Assembly: GCA_031265715.1 (NCBI GenBank)
Contig: JAISCG010000134.1
Coordinates: 1 to 19,198, forward strand
Length of the DNA: 19,198 nucleotides
Origin: Holosporaceae bacterium
GTDB lineage: Bacteria; Pseudomonadota; Alphaproteobacteria; UBA3830
Direction of reading: 5' to 3'
Shown: positions 5,801-12,607 of the stretch, one piece after another
Position numbering within the stretch: the first letter of the stretch is position 1
How the letters are laid out: each line of letters begins with the position of its first letter
Notes under the pieces: generated by a model
The model's input: the letters and a program-made list of their open reading frames with translations, nothing else
What the model was told of the DNA's origin: nothing
Databases searched by the model: none
Position numbers and translations under genes: made by a program

Positions 5801-7948
5801 ATGCTTTTTTATAATATCAAAAATCTCATTTACAATTTGTATCTGCGTTTCGTCGAGATTCTCGGGATTTTTGTGTTTTTTTTGGCGATGGCGACAATTG
5901 TGGCGCTGATTTCCTACTGCTCGGAGGATCCCTCGCTGAATACGGCCATCGACGGAGGCGCGTCAAATCTGCTTTCATTGGTCGGCAGCTATTATTCGGA
6001 CGTGATGATTCAGTTTTTCGGCAGCGCGTCCTACGTTTTTTCATTTATGTTGCTGTCGTTCGGACACCAGCTGATAAAGCATCACGTTGTTTCATTTTTC
6101 AGAGTAATATCTTCATTGATCGGATGCGTGCTGTGTTCGCTCTTTCTGGAAATTTCCAAAATTTTGCAGTCGGGAATCGTGGGGGATTTTTTATTTAATA
6201 TTGTGAGCGGAAAAATCAACCTCGGTCGAAAATTGTATTTTTGGACATTCGTCGGCTGCGTTTTCGCAATTTTTCTCGGAAGCATTTTTTACGCTTCAAG
6301 ATTTGATTTTTCTGCTCTGATAAAATTCGTAAAGCAATTCGGAAAAGAAAGCGGCATGCTGCTGGAAAAAGCTTCCGAGTTTACGGGGATCGCCGAGGTA
6401 AGTATAAAAAGAAGTCCGTCTCCGAAAAAAGCGGAAAAAGTCGCCGCGCCAGGATCCTATTCCAAAAAATTTTCGACGCCTCCGCTTTCACTGCTGAAAG
6501 AGGCGCAGCATATCGGAGAAAAATTGTCGGATTCCGAACTCAAGGGATATTCGAATGATTTGATAAAAGTTTTGGGAGATTTCGGCATCAACGGAGAAAT
6601 TTCCGGCATAAGTCCCGGTCCGGTCGTTACCCTCTACGAATTAAAACCGGCGGCCGGGATAAAATCTTCGCGCGTCATCGGATTATCCGGCGACATCGCC
6701 CGCTACATGAGCGCCGTGTCTGCGAGGGTTGCCGTTATTTCCGGGAGAAATGCTCTCGGCATCGAACTTCCGAACAAAAAACGCCAAACCGTGTATCTGC
6801 GGGAAATTTTGGAATCCAATGTTTACGGAAAATCTCCGGCGATTCTGCCGATTTCTCTCGGGAAGGATATTTCCGGGGAAGTCGTTATCGCGGATCTTGC
6901 GAAGATGCCCCATCTTCTGATAGCCGGAACGACGGGATCCGGAAAATCCGTCGGAATCAATGCGATGATTTTGTCGCTGCTCTATAAATTGACGCCGGAC
7001 GAATGCAAATTCATCATGGTTGATCCGAAAATGCTGGAATTGTCCGTGTACGATGACATTCCCCATCTGCTGACGCCGGTCGTCACCGATCCGAAAAAAG
7101 CGGTGACGGCTCTGAAATGGGCGGTGAAGGAAATGGAATCTCGATACATGTCGATGTCCCGGCTGGGAGTAAGAAACATCGAAGGCTACAATTCCAAGCT
7201 CAAAAATTTAAAAAAGACGGGGGAATCGGTTACCAGAAAAGTTCACACGGGATTTGATCCGGAAAGCGGAGCTCCCGTTTACGAAACCCAGACGATAGAT
7301 CTGGAGCTGATTCCTTATATAGTAATAATTGTGGACGAAATGGCCGACCTTATGTTGGTCGCCGGTAAAGACATAGAAATAGCGGTGCAGCGACTGGCGC
7401 AGATGGCTCGTGCGGCCGGGATCCATCTGGTTATGGCGACCCAAAGGCCGTCCGTGGACGTTATCACCGGCACGATTAAGGCGAATTTTCCCACGAGAAT
7501 CAGCTTTCAGGTCAGTTCTAAAATTGACAGTCGCACCATTTTGGGAGAGCAGGGCGCGGAGCAGCTGCTGGGGCAGGGGGATATGCTCTACATGGCGTCC
7601 GGCGGGCGAACCATAAGAGTTCACTGTCCTTTCGTGAGTGATACGGAGGTGGAAAAAGTGACCGAAAACCTCAAATCTCAGGGGGAGCCACACAACATTT
7701 CCACAATTTTGGAAGACGATGAAGAGCAGTCGACCGATGACGATTCTTCGGATTCTTCCGGGAATGATCCGATGTATAATGAGGCGGTGGCGCTGATTTT
7801 GCGTGAGGGAAAAGCATCCACAAGTTTTCTCCAGAGACATTTAAAAATAGGATATAACAGAGCGGCGCGCATAATTGACATGATGCAGGCGGCCGGCATC
7901 GTTTCGGCGCCGAATCACGTGGGAAAAAGGGAGATTATAGGACGATGA
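5801..7948 (+). CDS. ftsK: DNA translocase FtsK
   Basis: 715 aa. FtsK anchors at the division septum and pumps chromosomal DNA with ATP so that the terminus is resolved before closure. The N-terminal 170 residues hold about four membrane helices; the first is near 20-40. The linker (about 175-225) is short and rich in Lys, Ser and Pro, unlike the very long linker of E. coli FtsK. The motor has Walker A GTTGSGKS at 376-383, Walker B IVIIVDEMADLM with D512/E513, and the MATQRPSVDVITGTIKANFP signature. The C-terminal 65 residues form the winged-helix gamma domain (YNEAVALILREGKASTSFLQRHLKIGYNRAARIIDxME-type) that reads KOPS-like polarity sites. Start: ATG 8 bases after the zinc-ribbon gene; its Shine-Dalgarno is weak (AGAAAAACAG). 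Its stop overlaps the lolA-like start region, so these genes are likely co-transcribed. Confidence 0.97.
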   Translation: MLFYNIKNLIYNLYLRFVEILGIFVFFLAMATIVALISYCSEDPSLNTAIDGGASNLLSLVGSYYSDVMIQFFGSASYVFSFMLLSFGHQLIKHHVVSFFRVISSLIGCVLCSLFLEISKILQSGIVGDFLFNIVSGKINLGRKLYFWTFVGCVFAIFLGSIFYASRFDFSALIKFVKQFGKESGMLLEKASEFTGIAEVSIKRSPSPKKAEKVAAPGSYSKKFSTPPLSLLKEAQHIGEKLSDSELKGYSNDLIKVLGDFGINGEISGISPGPVVTLYELKPAAGIKSSRVIGLSGDIARYMSAVSARVAVISGRNALGIELPNKKRQTVYLREILESNVYGKSPAILPISLGKDISGEVVIADLAKMPHLLIAGTTGSGKSVGINAMILSLLYKLTPDECKFIMVDPKMLELSVYDDIPHLLTPVVTDPKKAVTALKWAVKEMESRYMSMSRLGVRNIEGYNSKLKNLKKTGESVTRKVHTGFDPESGAPVYETQTIDLELIPYIVIIVDEMADLMLVAGKDIEIAVQRLAQMARAAGIHLVMATQRPSVDVITGTIKANFPTRISFQVSSKIDSRTILGEQGAEQLLGQGDMLYMASGGRTIRVHCPFVSDTEVEKVTENLKSQGEPHNISTILEDDEEQSTDDDSSDSSGNDPMYNEAVALILREGKASTSFLQRHLKIGYNRAARIIDMMQAAGIVSAPNHVGKREIIGR

Positions 7949-8547
7949 TGAAGAAAGTTTTTGTGACGGCGCTGTTTTTTTTCGCCGGGGCGGGATTGTG
8001 CGAACAGAGCGAAAAAAACGATGATCCCATCGCGGAAATTGAGGATTACCTGAACGACATCACGACTTTCGAATCCGATTTCGTTCAAATTGATAAAAAC
8101 GGACGCAGTTCCGCCGGACGCCTGTTCATAAAAAGACCGTTTCTGATGAAAATGGTCTACAAACAGCCGCCGACCTACGTGGTGATCGCTAAAAAAAATA
8201 AAATCACTCACTACGATCGCGAATTGAAAGAAAAAACGGAGACATCGATGCATTCGTCGCCGCTGTCGTTTTTTTTCGGGCGAAAAATTAATCTCCGCGC
8301 AAATTTAAAAATTTTATCCGTTCATGATGACGACGACGACATGTTGACCGTTAAATTTTGTAAAAAGAATGAAGATGAAGAAGGGGCCGTGACGCTGGTT
8401 TTTTCGAAAAATCCTTTAGCGCTTCGAAAATGGATCGTTTATCCCGATAAAAATGACGAATCGCCTTCCGGAACCGTCGAAGTTTCTCTTATCAATTGGA
8501 AAACGCAGCATTCCATTCCGAATGACGAATTCGAAAAATATTTTTGA
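7948..8547 (+). CDS. lolA: LolA-like outer-membrane lipoprotein carrier
   Basis: 199 aa. LolA ferries lipoproteins across the periplasm from LolCDE to the outer membrane. A Sec signal peptide (MKKVFVTALFFFAGAGLC) is followed by the LolA start pattern: IEDYLNDITTFESDFVQIDKNGRSSAGRLFIKRP, then F-L-M-K-M-V-Y for the FRWEY-like strand, and a late Asn-rich beta segment. Two ATGs are adjacent (7945 and 7948). AGGA at 7939-7942 leaves 5 bases to the second, so I use 7948; the choice changes only one Met. The start touches the ftsK stop, and ftsK-lolA order is frequent in alphaproteobacteria. The middle has an unusual run of five Asp (DDDDD, near residue 130). A LolA assignment rests on the fold pattern and synteny. 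Confidence 0.85.
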   Translation: MKKVFVTALFFFAGAGLCEQSEKNDDPIAEIEDYLNDITTFESDFVQIDKNGRSSAGRLFIKRPFLMKMVYKQPPTYVVIAKKNKITHYDRELKEKTETSMHSSPLSFFFGRKINLRANLKILSVHDDDDDMLTVKFCKKNEDEEGAVTLVFSKNPLALRKWIVYPDKNDESPSGTVEVSLINWKTQHSIPNDEFEKYF

Positions 8548-8565
8548 CACCCACCCGAGTCTGAG

Positions 8566-8608
8566 GTGCAACAGGGAGGCACAGACACGATGGTGAGCGC
8601 TTTTGCAC
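8566..8608 (+). other. Inverted repeat in the rpmE upstream region
   Basis: GTGCAA at 8566-8571 and TTGCAC at 8603-8608 are perfect 6-base complements 31 bases apart, in the 125-base gap between lolA and rpmE. It could be part of an L31 leader structure or chance. No consensus promoter is clear in this gap. Confidence 0.2.
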
Positions 8609-8672
8609 AAATCCCTTGTGATTTTCTCTGAAATTATGTAACATCAGCTCAGTATGAAAGGGAGTTTCGTCT

Positions 8673-8900
8673 GTGAAAAAAAATATACATCCGGATTATC
8701 ACGAGATAAATGTTGTTATGACCGATGGTTTTGCGTTCAAAACAAGGTCAACCTGGGGAAAAGAGGGAGATACGATAAAATTGGATATCGATTCGAAATC
8801 TCATCCGGCCTGGACCGGCGTTCGGCAATTGGTGGACACCGGCGGACAACTTGCGAAGTTCAAAAATCGGTATCAAGGGTTCGGCATCAAGACTTCCTGA
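8673..8900 (+). CDS. rpmE: 50S ribosomal protein L31, cysteine-free type
   Basis: 75 aa, GTG start at 8673, 8 bases after AAGGGAG (8658-8664). The sequence has the L31 hallmarks: KKNIHPDYHEINVVMTDG, the TRST segment, SHPAWTG in place of CSKCHPFYTG, and the TGGQLAKFKNRY tail. L31 sits at the central protuberance and bridges to the small subunit. All four zinc-binding Cys of the C+ form are replaced (for example S-K-S where C-x-x-C would be), so this is a C- type L31 that does not need zinc, as is usual in many alphaproteobacteria. The next gene follows after 6 bases. Confidence 0.96.
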   Translation: MKKNIHPDYHEINVVMTDGFAFKTRSTWGKEGDTIKLDIDSKSHPAWTGVRQLVDTGGQLAKFKNRYQGFGIKTS

Positions 8901-8906
8901 TATTTT

Positions 8907-9890
8907 ATGTTGTTGCGTAGCGGAAGTCTGCTTCTGTCGGTTGTTTTTTCGGTCGTTGCTTTTGAGGGGGGGTGCACTCCCGTAAGTGCGGCGGTTGTTG
9001 TCGACGCAAAAAACGGCAAAGTCGTTTATTCCTACAACGCCGATCAAAAGACCCAGCCGGCGTCCCTGGCGAAAATGATGACGCTTCTTTTGGCTTTCAG
9101 GGCTCTGCAGAGCGGAAAAATTTCCCGCGACACGATGATTACGGTTTCTCCGCGCGCGGCGGCTCAGCGTCCGTCGGTTTTGGGATTAAAAGTCGGCGAA
9201 CAAATCAGTGTAATTAACGCGATCCTGGCGTTGATTGTGAAATCGGCCAATGATGTTGCCGTCGCGCTTGCCGAACTCGTCGGAAAAAATGAAAAACTGT
9301 TTGTGGCAATGATGAATAGGGAAGCCAAGCGCCTCGGAATGAAATCCACAGTGTTTTATAATCCGTCCGGGTGGAAAGATCCCAGACAGATGACGACCGC
9401 AAATGACATGGCCAGGTTGTCGAGGGCGCTGCTGAACGAGTATCCCGGGTATTATCATTTATTTTCAAACAAGCAGTTCAATATCGGCGATAAATGCATA
9501 AGAGGACACTACGCTTTACTGGGAAAAAGAGGCGACATTGTCGTGGACGGCATAAAAACGGGGTTCGTCAATGCCTCCGGATTTAATTTGGTCGCTTCCG
9601 CCGTAAAAGGAAAAAGACGCCTCATCGCGGTTGTTTTGGGCGGTAAAACCGTGAGAGAGAGAGACGGAATCGCGTATTTCCTTCTGAAAAAAGGATTTGA
9701 GAAAGCAGCAAACAGCAGGTTGTTTTCGAGCGTTTCACGCGTTGAGGAAAAAAAGTCTGAAAAGTCGCAAAAAATTGCCTCTCTTCTGACCGAAAATCTG
9801 AAAACGCCTCTGGCACCGCCGCTGATAATGCTTGGAATTTACAATAGAATCGATAAAGTAACATTTAAAAAGAAGATGGAAAATGAGTAA
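8907..9890 (+). CDS. D-alanyl-D-alanine carboxypeptidase (S11 family, DacF/PBP5-like)
   Basis: 327 aa. The enzyme removes the terminal D-Ala from peptidoglycan pentapeptides in the periplasm. It carries the three penicillin-binding motifs: SLAK at 53-56 (catalytic Ser53), SAN at 113-115, and KTG at 217-219. A hydrophobic N-terminus of about 28 residues serves as signal peptide, with a likely cut near VSA-A; the C23 in FEGGC does not fit a good lipobox. It is shorter than E. coli PBP5 (about 400 aa): after the catalytic domain there is only a Lys/Ser-rich tail with a late hydrophobic stretch, so the PBP5_C beta-sandwich seems absent. No clear Shine-Dalgarno precedes the ATG at 8907, which lies 6 bases after rpmE. 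The 3' end overlaps the M16 peptidase gene by 8 bases. Confidence 0.95.
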   Translation: MLLRSGSLLLSVVFSVVAFEGGCTPVSAAVVVDAKNGKVVYSYNADQKTQPASLAKMMTLLLAFRALQSGKISRDTMITVSPRAAAQRPSVLGLKVGEQISVINAILALIVKSANDVAVALAELVGKNEKLFVAMMNREAKRLGMKSTVFYNPSGWKDPRQMTTANDMARLSRALLNEYPGYYHLFSNKQFNIGDKCIRGHYALLGKRGDIVVDGIKTGFVNASGFNLVASAVKGKRRLIAVVLGGKTVRERDGIAYFLLKKGFEKAANSRLFSSVSRVEEKKSEKSQKIASLLTENLKTPLAPPLIMLGIYNRIDKVTFKKKMENE

Positions 9891-11148
9891 AGCAGTTCTG
9901 ACACAATTAGATAACGGAATTCGTGTTGTCACAAAAAATATGGAAAATTTTGAAAGTGTTGTTCTCGGGTATTGGATCGAAGCCGGAGGCGTCTGCGAGC
10001 ACGAAAGCGTCTGCGGAATTTCCCATTTTTTGGAACACATGGCTTTCAAGGGAACAACTTCCCGCAGCGCAAAAAAAATTACGGAAGAGATAGAATCGGT
10101 CGGCGGATACTTAAACGCCTATACTTCCAAAGAAAACACAGCGTTTCACGCAAAAATTCTCAGGGAAGATCAGCGACTTGCGATCGATATTTTATCGGAT
10201 ATTTTGCAGAATCCGACTTTTCCAGCCGAAGAGACGGAAAGGGAGCGCAACGTTGTTCTCCAGGAAATATCACAAACCCAGGATACCCCAGACGATATTA
10301 TTTTTGATCATTTTCAAAATACGGCATTTTCAAATCAATCGTTGGGACGCTCGATTCTGGGAAGCGCGGACATTGTTTCGCGTCTGAGCGTCGATAATTT
10401 AAACGATTACAGATCGAAATATTACAACGCGGACAATATAATTTTTGCGGCAGCCGGCAGAGTGGATCATAATGAATTGCTGCGTCTCGCCGATGAGTAT
10501 TTTTCCAAATTTAAAACGGACGTTACCCCGGTTCATGACGAGCAATATCAATATGTCGGGGGATCCTATTCGGATATTCGCGACCTTGAGCAAACACACA
10601 TAATCATCGGATTTAACGGCGTGTCGAGTTTGGACGAGGACTACTATACTTTGGCGATAATGTCATCGCTTCTCGGTGGAGGAATGTCTTCGAGATTATT
10701 TCAGGAAGTCCGGGAAAAACGCGGACTGGCGTACAGCGTCTATTCGTTTTCGTCTTCCTACAGGAAAAACGGGGTGTTCGGAATTTACGCTGCAACTTCA
10801 AATGATAAGCTTGCGGAATTGTCGGACGTGATCGCCTGCGAGCTGACGAAAATTCACGGAGACATTTTAGAAGCGGAACTGAACAGAACGAAAGCGCAGT
10901 TCAAAGCGAGTTTGACCATGGCCGGTGAAAGCAATTCGGCTTCCTGCGAGCAGATTGTGCATCAATCGTTGATTTTTAACAGAATCATCGATCGCAGCGA
11001 AATTCTTCAAAAAATAAATTCGGTTACTGCGTCTGATATTAAACGTTTGGCAACGAAGATAATATCTCCCGCCGCCTCCGTTGTAACGGTCGGAAAAAGC
11101 GATGCCGAGTCGGTGTTCAAAGCTCTGGAAAAATACGATTTGAAGTAG
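9883..11148 (+). CDS. M16 family zinc peptidase (processing-peptidase-like)
   Basis: 421 aa. It has the inverted zinc motif HFLEH at residues 48-52 (ligands H48 and H52, catalytic E51), with E128 in ERNVVLQEI placed 76 residues later as third ligand. The C-terminal half holds the inactive-domain signature EVREKRGLAYSVYSF. Length and pattern match single-domain-pair bacterial M16B peptidases related to the mitochondrial processing peptidase beta subunit, common in alphaproteobacteria including Rickettsiales. There is no signal peptide, so it is probably cytoplasmic and cleaves short peptides or processes exported chains; its substrate is unknown. It starts at ATGAGTAA, overlapping the carboxypeptidase stop by 8 bases, which implies translational coupling. 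It ends the plus-strand block; no hairpin with a T-run follows it. Confidence 0.95.
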   Translation: MSKAVLTQLDNGIRVVTKNMENFESVVLGYWIEAGGVCEHESVCGISHFLEHMAFKGTTSRSAKKITEEIESVGGYLNAYTSKENTAFHAKILREDQRLAIDILSDILQNPTFPAEETERERNVVLQEISQTQDTPDDIIFDHFQNTAFSNQSLGRSILGSADIVSRLSVDNLNDYRSKYYNADNIIFAAAGRVDHNELLRLADEYFSKFKTDVTPVHDEQYQYVGGSYSDIRDLEQTHIIIGFNGVSSLDEDYYTLAIMSSLLGGGMSSRLFQEVREKRGLAYSVYSFSSSYRKNGVFGIYAATSNDKLAELSDVIACELTKIHGDILEAELNRTKAQFKASLTMAGESNSASCEQIVHQSLIFNRIIDRSEILQKINSVTASDIKRLATKIISPAASVVTVGKSDAESVFKALEKYDLK

Positions 11149-11170
11149 GTACTGACGACGATTCGTTTTG

Positions 11171-11335
11171 TTAATTTAGAGGATACGAGGTTGATTTCGG
11201 TATTTCTGTCGTCAATCCGCTTCTCGGATCCTCGAGCACATCAAGTACTCTGCGGTTCTGCGAGGCGCATTTTCTTAAAAAATCCTCGAAGTAACTTAAT
11301 TTCGCAAGGTCCATTGTCGATGAAAAATTGCGCAT
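11171..11335 (-). CDS. Possible small ORF, 54 aa, unrecognised
   Basis: On the minus strand an ATG at 11333-11335 opens a frame that ends at TAA (11171-11173). The product begins MRNFSSTMDLAKLSYFEDFL, has an amphipathic helix-like first half and ends in Ser/Thr/Pro residues. The frame is also open for ten codons before the ATG (KSFVGPPHPP), which could mean it is the tail of a decayed longer gene. No good Shine-Dalgarno is seen. It occupies most of the 263-base gap between the M16 peptidase and the next minus-strand gene, where nothing else is evident. Confidence 0.25.
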   Translation of the reverse strand: MRNFSSTMDLAKLSYFEDFLRKCASQNRRVLDVLEDPRSGLTTEIPKSTSYPLN

Positions 11336-11411
11336 CGGTGGATGAGGAGGACCGACAAATGACTTTCACAGAGTCTGCATGGCGATCACACACACATTTT
11401 TTTAAAAACGA

Positions 11412-11966
11412 CTATTTTTTTGTTGTCTTCTTTTTCTTCTCTTCTTTTATCAACTTCTCTAAATGCTTTTTTAATTCATTGGCTTCTTTTATTTTTTCCT
11501 CGGAAATCTCTTTTTCTGCTTTTTTGAAAAATTTTATAGAATCTTTTGCTAAACGCAACGCTCTTTCCAGGTTGGTAAGTTTCGTAAGATCCTCTTTTAT
11601 AACCTTTTTAACAACAGTCGGTATTTTACTTTCATCTACGCCCAATTCTGATAAATTCGGATTTTCCAATTGCTTTGCGTCATTATCCTCCGACAATTTA
11701 CGTGCCATTTCAAGAAGTTTACTCCCTAAATCATATGCGGCTTCTTTGTCAGGATTTTTTTGTCCGAGAACCTTATCAATGGAAGGGTTAAGCCCTGTCC
11801 GCTCTTCTTCACCTAATTGACAATACTCTGCCGTGAGGTAAATCGGATCCTGTGAAGCAAGTGTCGGCCACGATATCTTTGACATATCAATATATATGCG
11901 CGCTTCACAGATAAAACCGCTCAAAAACAATATTACTACCGCGATAAATTGAACAATTTGTTTCAT
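11412..11966 (-). CDS. Unrecognised exported Lys-rich coiled-coil protein, 184 aa
   Basis: I do not recognise the family. The frame is open from 11999, but the ATG at 11966 follows AGGA (11972-11975) at 5 bases and begins a Sec signal peptide (MKQIVQFIAVVILFLSGFICEA), so it is preferred. The mature part starts with an IYIDMSKISWPT segment. After that, nearly everything is predicted helical and charged: VVKKVIKEDLTKLTNLERAL, then a coiled-coil-like AEKEISEEKIKEANELKKHLEKLI. The tail is an almost pure Lys stretch with KKKKTTKK at the end. A basic tail could bind nucleic acid or anionic surfaces. The upstream DNA (11976-12070) is very AT-rich, and the gene is lower in GC than the ftsK block. It stands alone on its strand. 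Confidence 0.7.
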   Translation of the reverse strand: MKQIVQFIAVVILFLSGFICEARIYIDMSKISWPTLASQDPIYLTAEYCQLGEEERTGLNPSIDKVLGQKNPDKEAAYDLGSKLLEMARKLSEDNDAKQLENPNLSELGVDESKIPTVVKKVIKEDLTKLTNLERALRLAKDSIKFFKKAEKEISEEKIKEANELKKHLEKLIKEEKKKKTTKK

Positions 11967-12083
11967 TTTATTCCTACTTATTAATAACATATGTATCATT
12001 ATTATGTGTAAAAGTTAAAAAAAAGTATATTTTTTTAAAAAAATACAAATTTAGTAAAAAATATTACAAAAAAGCTTGACTTT

Positions 12084-12446
12084 TTGTTTCGCGAGCACAC
12101 GATAAAAAAGACGCTCGGGTTTTCGCGATCAACGTATTTTCGTCGCAAAAGGGCACTTTCGGCTTTGATACGAGGGGCGGAGATTTCCTCGCGGAGGCCG
12201 AAGCGTTTTCGCAGCGTGAGTTGGGGAGAGCCTCAGCTTGAGCTGATTTTGCAGATTCGCAGGGAAAATCCGACCTACGGCAAGGCAAAAATTTCGCCGA
12301 TTTTGCGTCGCAATCAAGGTCCAGATCTGAGCGAAAGCACAGTCGGACGCATGCTGAAAGTTCTGTTGGAGAGAGGATTGGTGCAGAAATCCGCTCATCA
12401 TTCGAGGAGCGGTTCCTCAGACTTCTCATACCATTCTTCGTTTTAG
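12084..12446 (+). pseudogene. Truncated IS3/IS481-type transposase, N-terminal HTH part only
   Basis: The frame (TTG at 12084; open a little further upstream with LDF) encodes a helix-turn-helix start, TIKKTLGFSRSTYFRRKRAL, and then a second conserved block: LELILQIRRENPTYGKAKIS, LSESTVGRMLKVLLERGLVQKS. These are the DNA-binding and pre-catalytic segments of IS3/IS481-like transposases, where PTYGKxKI and SxSTVGRxLK are typical. The DDE integrase core that should follow is missing. After KSAHHSRSG the frame runs into the palindromic repeat at 12428-12518 and stops at 12444-12446. So this is a decayed element, not an active transposase. No Shine-Dalgarno is seen. Confidence 0.65.
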
Positions 12447-12518
12447 CTATCGAAATGACGTGCTGGTTTTCAGGTACTACAAGTCTGTATTTCGATAATC
12501 AAGAATGAAGAATGGTAT
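12428..12518. repeat. Palindromic element with long imperfect terminal inverted repeats
   Basis: ATACCATTCTTC at 12428-12439 is perfectly complementary to GAAGAATGGTAT at 12507-12518. The pairing continues inward imperfectly to TATCGAAAT on the left and ATTTCGATA on the right, giving about 31-bp arms around a core of about 30 bases (ACGTGCTGGTTTTCAGGTAC and a few more). This has the size and shape of a palindromic repeat (RPE-like) or a small MITE. It sits at the break point of the truncated transposase. Confidence 0.7.
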
Positions 12519-12534
12519 CAGGTATCGGAAATTT

Positions 12535-12578
12535 GTTGTATAAACCTTATTTGCGAATATTTATAAGGTTTATACAAC
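12535..12578 (-). terminator. Strong 16-bp perfect hairpin after the lyase-like gene
   Basis: GTTGTATAAACCTTAT at 12535-12550 and ATAAGGTTTATACAAC at 12563-12578 form a perfect 16-bp stem with a 12-base loop. It lies 30 bases past the stop of the minus-strand gene at 12608, so it may stop or stabilise that transcript. The stem is AT-rich and lacks a clear U-run; a mobile-element origin is the alternative. Confidence 0.5.
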
Positions 12579-12607
12579 TTCCCTGCTTTTTACCGGCAAA
12601 CTTTATT

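Noticed and set aside
8907..8990. Lipoprotein signal in the carboxypeptidase (Cys23)
   Set aside because: The residues before the Cys (FEGG) do not fit a lipobox; cleavage near VSA-A is more likely.
11191..11820. Plus-strand 209-codon frame opposite the coiled-coil protein
   Set aside because: It is rich in Phe and Ser as the antisense of a Lys/Glu-rich gene, crosses an intergenic region and has no signal or motif.
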